DNA of 64,000 bases. It comes from Longilinea arvoryzae. Its GTDB lineage: Bacteria; Chloroflexota; Anaerolineae; Anaerolineales; Anaerolineaceae. This document shows, in pieces, positions 8,623 to 16,786 of the stretch. Below the pieces are notes generated by a model. The model was given only the letters and a program-made list of their open reading frames with translations. It had not been told where the DNA came from and made no database searches. How positions within the stretch are numbered: the stretch's first letter is position 1; every line of letters starts with the position of its first letter. Location: assembly GCF_001050235.1 (NCBI RefSeq), contig NZ_DF967973.1, positions 229,071 through 293,070 of the forward strand, written 5' to 3'. A program made the translations under genes and the position numbers.

Positions 8623-9336
8623 ATGAACAACGATCTCGGTCAACACATACTTTCGGCTATTGAGAAAACCGCCCCCGAAATCCGCGATCGGATCGAGCGG
8701 CAGATCGACGAAACCCGCGGTCAGGGACTGGATGCTTTTGAAGCCCTCCTGAAAGCAGCCCAAACCCAGGGTGGGGATGCGGACCTGCGTGCGGTCGTCT
8801 GTTGGATCCTCGGGCAGCTTGGCAAAAAAAAGGCTGCTTCTGCCCTCATCGCGGCCCTCGACAGCCCGGCGACGAACGTCGTCCAAGAGGCCGCCAGGTC
8901 TCTGGGATTGATCCGAACTAAAAAAGCCTTGCAGCCACTGATTGCCGTGTTGCAGCGGTCAGAAAATCCCGATCAGCAAGAGGCCGCCGCCTATGGATTG
9001 GGGATCCTGGGAGACAAGCGGGTCGTCGGAACTTTGGTCCGAACCTTGGAAAACCCGGAAGTAAGCCCGCGGGTACGCGGGTATTGCGCCGAGGCATTAG
9101 CCAACCTGGGGGATCCGATGGCATCTTTCACACTTCTGGCTATGCTCGACGATCCTGCGGTGGAAGTACGCTTCTGGTCTGCATACGCCCTGGGTGAACT
9201 GAAGGAGCAGCGGGCGATCCCCAGGCTTGAGCACCTGGCGAAGACGGACCAGGCCGAACTGCCGGGTTGGGGGACAGTCAGCGCAGAAGCTGCGGAATCA
9301 TTGGCCCTGATCAGATCCAGTTCACCTCTTGGATAA
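8623..9336 (+). CDS. HEAT-repeat (PBS lyase type) protein, possible orphan immunity protein
   Basis: 237 residues starting at ATG 8623, with AAGGA at 8612-8616. From about residue 50 the protein is a run of five or so HEAT repeats, recognisable from AARSLGLIRTKKALQPLI, AAYGLGILGDKRVVGTLV and AYALGELKEQRAIPRL. No signal peptide. It has the same protein class as the immunity candidate at 3976 and lies behind RHS scar C, so it may be the leftover immunity gene of a lost toxin cassette. Its GC content is higher than that of 3976-4518, so the two are not recent duplicates. Confidence 0.7.
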   Translation: MNNDLGQHILSAIEKTAPEIRDRIERQIDETRGQGLDAFEALLKAAQTQGGDADLRAVVCWILGQLGKKKAASALIAALDSPATNVVQEAARSLGLIRTKKALQPLIAVLQRSENPDQQEAAAYGLGILGDKRVVGTLVRTLENPEVSPRVRGYCAEALANLGDPMASFTLLAMLDDPAVEVRFWSAYALGELKEQRAIPRLEHLAKTDQAELPGWGTVSAEAAESLALIRSSSPLG

Positions 9337-9481
9337 GTTTATTAGGGCTATGCTGAGGTTATGAAGAATGGGAATACAACTGGCACACTCGAATCCCCAC
9401 GCGAGCGAGGCCGCCCGTTCTCTTCCCCGCCTCTCTTCTCATCCTCTTCATCCTCCCCATCCCTCTCTCTTCTCTTCCCTC

Positions 9482-9510
9482 TTGACATCCCGCCCCGTCT
9501 GCTATACAAT
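9482..9510 (+). promoter_or_regulatory. Sigma-70-type promoter upstream of the ABC operon
   Basis: TTGACA (9482-9487), a 17-bp spacer and TACAAT (9505-9510). It lies about 160 bp before the ABC ATPase start. The rest of 9337-9666 holds only a pyrimidine-rich run (9410-9480) and no gene I can support. Confidence 0.6.
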
Positions 9511-9666
9511 TCATTCAATGATACATTGATACAATTCTTAACGCCAGGATTTCCCCTATCCGTTCGACCAGGGCCGATTTAGCCCGGCGGTGGATGCAAC
9601 GGGGACAAATGCGAAGTATAAATTCCCCTGGCGTTGAATTGCGCCAAAGTTCACAAAGAGGAATTC

Positions 9667-10602
9667 ATGATTCAAACTGAAGGACTGACCAAACGTTTTA
9701 TCAAATCCAAAAAGGACGCGCCCATCACCGCGGTCGATGACCTGACCCTGAGCGTGGCCGAGGGCGAGGTGTTCGGCTTTTTGGGACCCAACGGCGCCGG
9801 CAAGACGACCACGGTGCGCATGCTCACCAGCCTGATCGCGCCCACCAGTGGCCGCGCTTTCATCGACAAGCTCGAAATTGGCAGGGACGATCAGAAGATC
9901 CGCGGGCGGGTGGGCATTCTCACCGAGACGCCCGGCATGTACGAGCGCCTGAGCGCCGAACGCAACCTGACCATCTTCGCCCGCCTGTACGGCGTCAAGG
10001 ACGTCTCCGGGCAGGTGGAGAAGTACCTGCGCATGCTGGGGCTGTGGGACCGGCGCTTCGACGAGGTGGGCAGTTTCTCGAAGGGCATGCGCCAGAAGCT
10101 GGCCATTGCCCGCGCGCTGCTGCACGAACCGCGCATCGTCTTCCTGGACGAACCCACCAGCGGCCTCGACCCCGAAGCCGCCAAGCTGGTGCGCGATTTT
10201 GTCGAAGAGCTCAAGACCGAGGGACGCACCATCTTCATCTGCACGCACAACCTGGACGAAGCCGACCGGCTGTGCGACCGGATCGGCATCTTCAAGACCC
10301 GCCTGATCACGACCGATTCGCCGGAGAATTTGCGCGAAAAGCTGTTCGGGCGCAAGGTGGTCTTTCACCTGCAGTCCATGCTGCCCGGACTGAGCGATCG
10401 CGTGCGCAATTTGCGGGGTATCAAGGACGTGCAGGCCGTGGAGAACCGCCTGCTGGTATCGCTGGACGATCCGGAAGCCCAGAACCCGGCCATCGTGAAG
10501 ACGCTGGTCGAAGCCGGGGCGGGGGTGCAGTTCGTGGGTGAGCTGCGCCATTCGCTGGAAGATATCTATCTGGAGATGATCCGGCAGGAGGAAGTGAAAT
10601 GA
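9667..10602 (+). CDS. ABC transporter ATP-binding protein (NatA/CcmA type)
   Basis: 311 residues. ATG 9667 is preceded by AGAGGA at proper distance and fits the usual family start (MIQTEGLTKRF). It has all ATPase motifs: Walker A GPNGAGKTT, signature FSKGMRQK, Walker B IVFLDEPTSGLD and H-loop CTHNLDEADRL. The C-terminal extension of about 80 residues is typical of ABC-2 family ATPases. It powers the permease encoded next, whose ATG overlaps this stop codon. The substrate is unknown. The nearby Ig/zinc-ribbon proteins may be partners but are separated by about 140 bp. Confidence 0.92.
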   Translation: MIQTEGLTKRFIKSKKDAPITAVDDLTLSVAEGEVFGFLGPNGAGKTTTVRMLTSLIAPTSGRAFIDKLEIGRDDQKIRGRVGILTETPGMYERLSAERNLTIFARLYGVKDVSGQVEKYLRMLGLWDRRFDEVGSFSKGMRQKLAIARALLHEPRIVFLDEPTSGLDPEAAKLVRDFVEELKTEGRTIFICTHNLDEADRLCDRIGIFKTRLITTDSPENLREKLFGRKVVFHLQSMLPGLSDRVRNLRGIKDVQAVENRLLVSLDDPEAQNPAIVKTLVEAGAGVQFVGELRHSLEDIYLEMIRQEEVK

Positions 10603-11393
10603 CAGACCGAATTCGCACGATCATGGGCAAGGAATGGACGGAAGTCTTCAAGAACAAGATGGTGCTGTTCACCGTCCTGTTCATGCCGTTGCTGTTCACC
10701 GCGCTGCCGCTGATCATGCTGGGTACGATGAGCGGGTCGGTGAGCGCCGATGGCGCGGATATGACGGATATGCCGGCCCAGTTTGCACGAGCCTGCGCGG
10801 GCCTGAGCTCGGGCGATTGCATGCAGGCTTACCTGATGAATGAGTTCATGCTGCTGTTCATGATGATGCCGCTGATCATCCCGATCACCATCGCGGCTTA
10901 TTCGGTGGTGGGCGAAAAGGCCACCCGCAGCCTCGAACCGCTGCTGGCGACACCGATCACCACTGAAGAGCTGCTGGCGGGCAAGGGCCTGGCGGCGGTC
11001 ATCCCCGGCGTGCTGGCCACCTGGCTGTGCTTCGGCATCTTCCTGCTGCTGCTGCCGGTGGTGGGTGTGAGCGCGCGTCTGTTCGCCTACATCACCGGGC
11101 CGACCTGGCTGCTGGCGGTGCTGGTGGCGGGCCCGCTGATGGCGGTCATGGCGGTCAACTTCGCGCTGATCGTGTCTTCGCGCGTCAACGACCCGCGCGT
11201 GGCCGAGCAGCTCTCGACGATCATCATCCTGCCGCTGCTGGCGGTGCTGTTCGGGTCGCTGGCCGGGATCATCATCCTGAACGTGACCAACATGCTGATC
11301 GGCATTCTGATCATCGTGGTTGTCGACGTGGCCCTGATCTGGGTTGGCGCGCGACTGTTCCAGCGCGAAGTGATTTTGACACGTTGGAAATAA
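10599..11393 (+). CDS. ABC-2 type permease
   Basis: 264 residues with about six membrane segments. After the first helix comes a loop of about 45 residues with two Cys (RACAGLSSGDCMQ), probably extracellular. The cytoplasmic motif GEKATRSLEPLLATPIT is characteristic of NatB/ABC-2 permeases, where it contacts the ATPase. The 4-nt overlap with the ATPase gene shows that the two form one transporter. The substrate cannot be told from sequence. Confidence 0.88.
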   Translation: MTDRIRTIMGKEWTEVFKNKMVLFTVLFMPLLFTALPLIMLGTMSGSVSADGADMTDMPAQFARACAGLSSGDCMQAYLMNEFMLLFMMMPLIIPITIAAYSVVGEKATRSLEPLLATPITTEELLAGKGLAAVIPGVLATWLCFGIFLLLLPVVGVSARLFAYITGPTWLLAVLVAGPLMAVMAVNFALIVSSRVNDPRVAEQLSTIIILPLLAVLFGSLAGIIILNVTNMLIGILIIVVVDVALIWVGARLFQREVILTRWK

Positions 11394-11532
11394 AGAGGGG
11401 AAGAGGTATGAGGTATGCGCTCAGTTTTCCGGAAATAATTTATGGCCGTCCAGGAAAAGCACCTTTACCCCGCTGACCACAGAACTCATCACTCATCACC
11501 CCTCACTCATTGACTTTTGGGAGAAATTTTGA

Positions 11533-12294
11533 ATGAAGAAGACGCTTTTTTCGATGCTGCTGGCCGCTTTTTTGCTGCTGGCGATGGTTTTGCCGGCGGC
11601 AGCCCAGGCGGATGAAGAATACCAGCTCAAGGTCAACCGGATGGTGGGCAGTGAATTTGGCAACCAGATCACCGGGACCTATAAGCTGACCCTTTCCGGC
11701 GATTTGAGCGCCGTGCAATCCGTCGAATTTCGCATTGACGGCCAGTCCATCGGGACGGATAATGAGAGTCCCTTCAGCCTGGTGTTCGATACTTCGGCAT
11801 ACGACAGCGGGGCACATCAACTGAGCGCCGCGGTGAGCACCAGCGACGGCCGCACGCTCGAAACGGCGGCGCGGAACTTCGATTTCATGTCGGGTGAAGA
11901 AACCGGCGCGATGCTTGGCAAGGTCCTGCTGCCCATTCTGGGCATTGTGGCTCTGATGATGCTGGTGCAGTTTGCGATGGTCCGCAAGCAGCCCCTGACG
12001 CACATTGCGCCGGGAACTCCGCGGGAGTACGGTCTGAAGGGCGGTGCGATCTGTTCGCACTGCGGGCGGCCGTTCGCCATCCACTTCTGGGCGATGAATT
12101 TGCTGCCCACCATGCGCCTTGACCGCTGCGACTTCTGCGGCAAGTGGGGCGTGCAGCACACCCTCTCGCTGCGTGAACTGCGCGCAGCCGAACAGCGCGA
12201 GGTCGCGCAGGCAGCCCCCGAAGCTCCCATCGCCGGGAAAACCGAGGCAGAAAAGATGAAAGAGATGATGGAGAAGACGCGGTACAATTCATAG
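11533..12294 (+). CDS. Membrane protein with Ig-like domain outside and zinc ribbon inside, copy 1
   Basis: 253 residues. It has an N-terminal signal sequence ending PAAAQA and then one bacterial Ig-like domain of Big_7 type (VEFRIDGQSIGTDNESPF, residues about 55-120). A single membrane helix at about 133-150 follows, then a zinc-ribbon pair CSHCG...CDFCG (about 172-205) and a charged helical tail. The predicted layout puts the Ig domain outside and the zinc ribbon in the cytoplasm. It is a close paralogue of the next gene. Function is unknown. A sensor or transporter accessory role is possible because an ABC exporter lies just upstream. Confidence 0.7.
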   Translation: MKKTLFSMLLAAFLLLAMVLPAAAQADEEYQLKVNRMVGSEFGNQITGTYKLTLSGDLSAVQSVEFRIDGQSIGTDNESPFSLVFDTSAYDSGAHQLSAAVSTSDGRTLETAARNFDFMSGEETGAMLGKVLLPILGIVALMMLVQFAMVRKQPLTHIAPGTPREYGLKGGAICSHCGRPFAIHFWAMNLLPTMRLDRCDFCGKWGVQHTLSLRELRAAEQREVAQAAPEAPIAGKTEAEKMKEMMEKTRYNS

Positions 12295-12333
12295 GAACGT
12301 AAACGGGATGCGTGATGCGTGAAGTGGAAGATA

Positions 12334-12398
12334 CAGGTTGGGTTGAGCGGCGTAAACCCCTGCTTTCATCGGCTGACGCCGGAACGAAACCCAACCTG
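12334..12398. repeat. Large stem-loop with 11-bp arms, probable dispersed repeat
   Basis: Arms CAGGTTGGGTT (12334-12344) and AACCCAACCTG (12388-12398) are perfect inverted repeats, with further short complementarity inside. It lies between the two paralogues and lacks a T run, so it looks like a dispersed hairpin repeat and not a terminator. Confidence 0.6.
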
Positions 12399-12465
12399 GA
12401 GGCGCTGATCTTTCCTGTGAATTTTATGAACGGCGTTGAGAAAAAACGGTAGGAGAGATGAATTC

Positions 12466-13236
12466 ATGAAGAAGCGATGGTTTTCGATCCTGCTGGCCGG
12501 CATGTTGCTGCTGGCGTTCGTTTTGCCGGCGGCGGCCCAAACGGATGCAGAATACCTGCTCAAGGTCAACAAGATCATGGGCACCAATATGGGCAGCCAG
12601 ATCAACGGGACCTTCAAGCTGGGCATCGACGGCGACCTGAGCGTGGTGAAGTCGGTCGAATTTCGCATCGACGGCCAGGCGATCGGCACGGCCGATACGG
12701 CGCCGTTCACGCTGGTGTTCAAGACGACATCCTTCTCCGGCGGCGCCCACAAATTGAGCGCCGCGGTGAGCACAACCGACGGCCGCACGCTCGAAACACC
12801 GGCGCGAACCTTCGATTTCATCTCCGGCGAGCAGGCCGGCGAGTTGTTCAGCCGGGTCATCCTGCCGGTGATGGGTATCATCTTTGGCGTGATCGCCGTG
12901 ATGATGGTGCTGCAGTTCGTCGTGTTCCGCAATCGCCCGCTGGCTCACATCGAGCCGGGCGCTCCGCGCAACTACGGCCTGAAGGGCGGCGCGATCTGTT
13001 CGCACTGCGGCCGCCCGTTTGCCATCCACTTCTGGGCCATCAATTTGCTGCCAACGATGCGCTACGATCGCTGCGATTATTGCGGCAAATGGGGCGTGCA
13101 GCACATCGTCTCGTTGAGCGCATTGCGCGCGGCCGAGCAGCGTGAAATCGCCGCGGCCCGGCCCGAAGTTCCCATCCCCGAAAAGAGTGAGGAAGAGAAG
13201 CTGAAGGAAATGATGGATAAGGCGAAGTATGAGTAG
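12466..13236 (+). CDS. Membrane protein with Ig-like domain outside and zinc ribbon inside, copy 2
   Basis: 256 residues. I chose ATG 12466 because AGGAGAG precedes it at good distance and the product then starts MKKRWFSILLAG like copy 1. The architecture is the same: signal sequence, Big_7 Ig-like domain (VEFRIDGQAIGTADTAPF), membrane helix, zinc ribbon CSHCG...CDYCG and an acidic/lysine-rich tail. The zinc-ribbon block GRPFAIHFWA(I/M)NLLPTMR is almost identical in both copies, while the Ig domains differ more. So the inner domain is under stronger constraint. This is a tandem duplication. Confidence 0.7.
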   Translation: MKKRWFSILLAGMLLLAFVLPAAAQTDAEYLLKVNKIMGTNMGSQINGTFKLGIDGDLSVVKSVEFRIDGQAIGTADTAPFTLVFKTTSFSGGAHKLSAAVSTTDGRTLETPARTFDFISGEQAGELFSRVILPVMGIIFGVIAVMMVLQFVVFRNRPLAHIEPGAPRNYGLKGGAICSHCGRPFAIHFWAINLLPTMRYDRCDYCGKWGVQHIVSLSALRAAEQREIAAARPEVPIPEKSEEEKLKEMMDKAKYE

Positions 13237-13252
13237 GAAGTGAAGAGTAATA

Positions 13253-13293
13253 CGGTATTCGTTGATTCGGTATTCGTTGATTCGATACTCGAT
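13253..13293. repeat. Short tandem repeat GGTATTCGTTGATTC
   Basis: About 2.5 units of a 15-bp repeat. The same family recurs at 14849-14900, 15041-15092 (inverted) and, within a gene, 15657-15735. Confidence 0.75.
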
Positions 13294-13314
13294 CGTCGGT
13301 AAAAATAAACAGGA

Positions 13315-13349
13315 AGGAGCGGGCCTTGAATGGACTCGCTCCTTTTTTT
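13315..13349 (+). terminator. Rho-independent terminator after copy 2
   Basis: AGGAGCG / CGCTCCT stem with a 15-nt loop followed by seven T. It closes the transcript of the Ig/zinc-ribbon genes. Confidence 0.8.
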
Positions 13350-13368
13350 ATCAATAATTTTTAAATTT

Positions 13369-13690
13369 CCATCCTCTTCATCCCTGTGCATCCTGCCATC
13401 CTGTGAGTTCTTATCCCTTTGTTGTCCTGTTATCCGTTCTCTTCTCTCCAAAAATCCTCTTCATCCTCTTTATCCCTGTGCATCCTGCCCATCCTGTGAA
13501 TTCTTATCCCTTTGTCGTCCTGTTATCCGTTCTCTTCTCTCCAAAAATCCTCTTCATCCTCTTCATCCCTGTGCATCCTGCCCATCCTGTGAATTCTTAT
13601 CCCTCTGTCGTCTTGGTATCCATCCTCTTTTCTCTAAAAATCCTCTTTATCCTCTTCATCCCTGTGAATCTTGTCCATCCTGTGAATTCC
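13369..13690. repeat. 93-bp pyrimidine-rich tandem repeat, about 3.4 units
   Basis: Units of the type ATCCTCTTCATCCCTGTG...CCATCCTGTGAATTC recur with a period of 93 bp (marker AAAAATCC at 13450, 13543 and 13636). Nearly all pyrimidine on the plus strand. The repeat runs right up to the 3' end of the HsmA-family gene. Together with the terminator it fills the 13237-13693 gap; no gene is supported here. Confidence 0.85.
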
Positions 13691-13693
13691 TCC

Positions 13694-14068
13694 CTACGCC
13701 AGCATGGCGCCGGCCAGGCCGGTCATGAAGGGCACCAGCCAGACCAACCAGACGACCAGGCTGAATTTGTGAAAGCTGTGGATCGCTTTTTCGTCGCGCC
13801 GGACCAGGACGATGGTCGCCCAGACGGCGTGCCCCAGCATCAACAGGATCGCCAGCAGGCCGGTGAAGCCGTGCACGTCGAAGGCCATACCCCCGGCGAT
13901 TTTGCTCATCAAAGTGGTGCCGGTGGTGTCGAACACCAAGCCGATCCAGAACAGGATCAGGTGCAGCGGCTTGAGCCGGCCGGCGAAGCGTTCGCTCCAC
14001 ACGCCGAGGGTGTAAAAAAGCAGGGCCGAGCTGATGGCGGCGATCGCCAATCCTAATAACGTGGTCAT
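13694..14068 (-). CDS. HsmA family small membrane protein
   Basis: 124 residues, four membrane helices. I chose the ATG at 14068 because AAGGAG lies 6-7 nt upstream and it starts directly with a hydrophobic helix. The upstream in-frame start at 14104 would add a charged stretch. The sequence LYTLGVW to FDTTGTTLM...DVHGFTGLLAILLMLGHAVWA matches the TIGR03987/HsmA-type family, whose function is unknown. It lies downstream of a TetR regulator on the same strand, so it is the likely target of that regulator. Confidence 0.7.
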   Translation of the reverse strand: MTTLLGLAIAAISSALLFYTLGVWSERFAGRLKPLHLILFWIGLVFDTTGTTLMSKIAGGMAFDVHGFTGLLAILLMLGHAVWATIVLVRRDEKAIHSFHKFSLVVWLVWLVPFMTGLAGAMLA

Positions 14069-14191
14069 AATTAACTCCTTAAGTAATTCGAATTCAGATT
14101 TCAAGCAGCATGAAACCAGCCGCCGGCCGGTTTTGGGTTCCGGTGGTTGAATGCGTGCTATTCGGTTGGCGGACGGATCGGGCGGGGGTGG

Positions 14192-14767
14192 TTATGGCCG
14201 GTTGCGCGATCCCTCGATGTAATAATCGGTCAGTTTTCCGGCCAGGGAAGGATTGTCGGTGTGCAGGTCGGCGGCCTTGCCGATGAAGTTATTGACGCTG
14301 CCCATGAAAATGAGCGCCAGCAGGGTCGGGTCGTCGCGGCGCAGTTCGCCGGCGTCGATGCCGGCCTGCATCAGGGCGATCATCGGTCCGAAGAGTTCGT
14401 TGTGAAAGGCATCCCGGATGCGGACCAGGTTTTCGGGCCGTTTGAGGTGCTCGCGGTCGCGCAGCAGGCTGGAATAATCGGTCTGAAAACTGTCGAGGAT
14501 TTCGGCGGCGATGGCCTGCAGGCGCTCGCGCAGGCTGCCGGGGCGTTCGATGATCTCGCGAAATCCGTGCAGCTTGTATTGGAGGATCTGGACGAACAGG
14601 TTTTCCTTATCCTGGAAGTAATAATACAGGGTTGGCTTGCTCAGCTTGCAGCGCAGGCAGAGTTCGTCGATGCTCACCCCGCGATAGCCCTTCTGCTGGA
14701 AGAGCTGCCAGCCTTCCTCGAGGATGCAGCGCGCGGTCTCGTGTTCGTCCAACCGGTTCGATTCCAT
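14192..14767 (-). CDS. TetR family transcriptional regulator
   Basis: 191 residues. The N-terminal TetR helix-turn-helix is clear: AGWQLFQQKGYRGVSIDELCLRCKLSKPTLYYYFQDKENLF. The C-terminal ligand domain is variable, as usual. It is the first gene of a two-gene minus-strand unit with the HsmA-family gene. Two perfect palindromes lie just upstream of its start, so it very likely represses itself and its neighbour, with relief by a small hydrophobic ligand. Confidence 0.9.
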   Translation of the reverse strand: MESNRLDEHETARCILEEGWQLFQQKGYRGVSIDELCLRCKLSKPTLYYYFQDKENLFVQILQYKLHGFREIIERPGSLRERLQAIAAEILDSFQTDYSSLLRDREHLKRPENLVRIRDAFHNELFGPMIALMQAGIDAGELRRDDPTLLALIFMGSVNNFIGKAADLHTDNPSLAGKLTDYYIEGSRNRP

Positions 14768-14789
14768 GCTGTGTGCCTTTCACGTTATA

Positions 14790-14824
14790 TATACTAAACA
14801 GTATATAGTATACTAAATAGTATA
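14790..14824. promoter_or_regulatory. Double TetR operator
   Basis: Two perfect inverted repeats TATACT-N4-AGTATA at 14790-14805 and 14809-14824, centres 19 bp apart, 23 bp upstream of the TetR start. The spacing of about two helical turns lets two dimers bind on one face. The AT-rich sites also supply -10-like hexamers, so bound repressor would block RNA polymerase. Confidence 0.8.
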
Positions 14825-14848
14825 GAGACTGTCAAGGGGAAATGGGGA

Positions 14849-15092
14849 ATCGATATTCGTTGAAACGGTATTCGGTATTCGTCAATTCGGTATTCGGTTA
14901 TGCGGTGAAGAGTTCTGAGTTCTGAGGCAAAAAAATATCGATTGCCGGATGCCAATTTGACTCTTTTTCGTGTTTTTCGTGGTCAACACCATCGTAGTCT
15001 TCCAGGACAGAAATCCTTGGATTCTTCCGATTCATTCCTCCGAATACCGAATCAACGAATACCGAGTACCGAATACCGAGTACCGAATCAAC
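14849..15092. repeat. Short tandem repeat cluster (GGTATTCG family)
   Basis: Forward units at 14849-14900, a doubled GAGTTCTGAG stretch at 14910-14926, and inverted units (CGAATACCGA) at 15041-15092. No gene is supported in 14825-15102. Confidence 0.75.
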
Positions 15093-15102
15093 GCCTCACA
15101 CT

Positions 15103-16779
15103 TCACCTTCTTCTAAAAATCAACATCCCATCCGAGCCGTAAATATCCGTGGGGATCTTCTTAATCAGTTCGTATTGCGCCTGGAACTGCGGGTTGGGCA
15201 GCAGACCGTTGCGCCCGTAGACTTCGAGCAGGACGATCCAGTCCGGCTGCTGGTCGAGGATCAGGCCGGGAGCGATGGCGTAATTGATGACGTAGTAACT
15301 TTTATCCAGCGGGTAATAATCGAGGGCTTCGGGCGAGTTGAGCCCGACCGTATCCAGAATGCGCGCCGGGGTGTAGTAGCCCAGCACACCCACGTCGCCG
15401 GCGGCCAGGACGGTATTCGAGCTCATCTGCGGGGCGGCGAAATCGGCCGCCTGGCGGTAGAGCAGCTCGAGCTTGTACCAGGCCATCTCCGGCGCGGGCC
15501 GGTCGGCGCCGTGATCGGGGTGCAGGCGCCATTCGGAGAGGGAAAGAAGGGTGGGGAGGAGGAGAAGGGCGAGAAGAAGAACGATGCGGAGAAGAGGGGA
15601 GGGAATGCTGAATGAGGAATGCTGAATGCTGAATGAAGAAGAGGAAAGTTCAGCGGTATTCGTTGATTCGATATTCGTTGATTCGGTATTCGGTGATTCG
15701 GATACCGGATACCGAGTACCGGATACCGCATACCTTCTTCCCATCACCAGCGTCTCCACCCCCGTCAGGATGCCCAGCATGTAGACCGGCAGCGGCGGGG
15801 TCAGATACCAGCGGAAGATGAGCGGGTTGGGCAGGGCAAAGGCCAGGAAGTACAGCCCGGGGTAAACCAGCCAGCCCAGCAGGCGGGGTTCGCTTTTATA
15901 GATGCGCCGCGCGCCGATGACATACAGAAAGGGATACAACACCAGCCCCAGGCCCACGGCCAGCGCCGAGCCGATCAGGTTTTGCTCCATGAAGGGTGTG
16001 GCGTAATGCTGGATCAGGCGGATCAAAGCCGCGTAATCGTCGAGGCGGTAAGCGCCGAGCTTGGCCTGCACCGAGTGCGGCACGGGCGAACCGAACGTCA
16101 GAGTGGCAAAGAGCACCCAGCCCAGGGTGGGGATGAGAAACGCACCCAGTTCGCGCGCGCTGAGGGGCTCGTCGGTCTTGCGGACGGCGCGCACCAGCCG
16201 GTCGAGAATCAGCACGCCAACCAGCAGGACGGCGTCCGGGCGGGTGAGGATGGCCAGCGCGCCGAGCAGCCCGGTCAGCGCGCGGCGGCGTTTCGCATAC
16301 GCCAGCGCCAGCCCGGTCAGCAGCAGCACGTAGAGCGATGTCTCGAGCCCGCCGATCGAAAAGGTGACGCTGTAAGGCGCGATCGACCAGACCAACGCGA
16401 CCGCGTAACCCGCCCAGCCGGGGCCGCGGCGCCGCCCCGCAACGGGCTCGGCGATGAATTTCCCCAGCCGAATGAGCAGGTAGCAGGTGAGCGCGTCGGC
16501 CAGCGCGTTGAACAGCCAGGCGTTGACCGGAAAATCCGCGTTCACCCCGCCGGTCAACAGGCCGAGGCCGGCCATGATGAAGGTGTACAGCGGCGTGGTG
16601 GTGCCCTGGATGGGCTGCCCGGGATTGTAGACGAAACCCTCTCCGGCCAGCAGATTGCGCGCGTAGCGGAAGGTGATGTACGAATCGTCGATGGTCCGCG
16701 GGCCGGGGATCAGGCGGGCGGCGAGGGCGATCAGCAGGATGGAAATGGAAAGAATGGTGGTAAGTTGGGGTTTACGCAT
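15103..16779 (-). CDS. GT-C type membrane glycosyltransferase with an in-frame repeat insertion
   Basis: 558 residues if started at ATG 16779, where MRKPQLTTIL leads into the first helix. The frame is open further upstream, but that part is repeat DNA, and no clear ribosome site decides the start. Typical GT-C features: acidic pair DD at residues 31-32 in the first loop (DDSYITFRYARNLLAGEGF), GTTTPLY, and about ten membrane helices, followed by a C-terminal extracytoplasmic domain. Such enzymes transfer sugars from polyprenyl-phosphate donors on the outer membrane face. Residues about 349-393 are encoded by short tandem repeat DNA and separate two helices. The acceptor is unknown. Confidence 0.75.
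   Translation of the reverse strand: MRKPQLTTILSISILLIALAARLIPGPRTIDDSYITFRYARNLLAGEGFVYNPGQPIQGTTTPLYTFIMAGLGLLTGGVNADFPVNAWLFNALADALTCYLLIRLGKFIAEPVAGRRRGPGWAGYAVALVWSIAPYSVTFSIGGLETSLYVLLLTGLALAYAKRRRALTGLLGALAILTRPDAVLLVGVLILDRLVRAVRKTDEPLSARELGAFLIPTLGWVLFATLTFGSPVPHSVQAKLGAYRLDDYAALIRLIQHYATPFMEQNLIGSALAVGLGLVLYPFLYVIGARRIYKSEPRLLGWLVYPGLYFLAFALPNPLIFRWYLTPPLPVYMLGILTGVETLVMGRRYAVSGTRYPVSESPNTESTNIESTNTAELSSSSFSIQHSSFSIPSPLLRIVLLLALLLLPTLLSLSEWRLHPDHGADRPAPEMAWYKLELLYRQAADFAAPQMSSNTVLAAGDVGVLGYYTPARILDTVGLNSPEALDYYPLDKSYYVINYAIAPGLILDQQPDWIVLLEVYGRNGLLPNPQFQAQYELIKKIPTDIYGSDGMLIFRRR
15602..15735. repeat. Short tandem repeats inside a coding region
   Basis: GAATGCTGAATG units (15602-15636) and then GGTATTCGTTGATTC / GGATACCG units (15655-15735). 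These are the same families as in flanking intergenic DNA, here kept in frame inside the glycosyltransferase gene. They encode a Ser/Asn/Thr/Glu-rich linker. Confidence 0.85.
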
Positions 16780-16786
16780 GAGAATG

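Noticed and set aside
9361..9582. 73-codon frame between HEAT and ABC genes
   Set aside because: Low-complexity Ser/Pro product from a pyrimidine-rich stretch; it covers a good promoter and has no ribosome site.
13330..14056. Plus-strand frames with repeated HPCASCPSCEF-type peptides
   Set aside because: They are translations of the 93-bp tandem repeat and run antisense into the HsmA gene.
14942..15142. 66-codon plus-strand frame
   Set aside because: Mostly translated short tandem repeats and antisense to the end of the glycosyltransferase gene.
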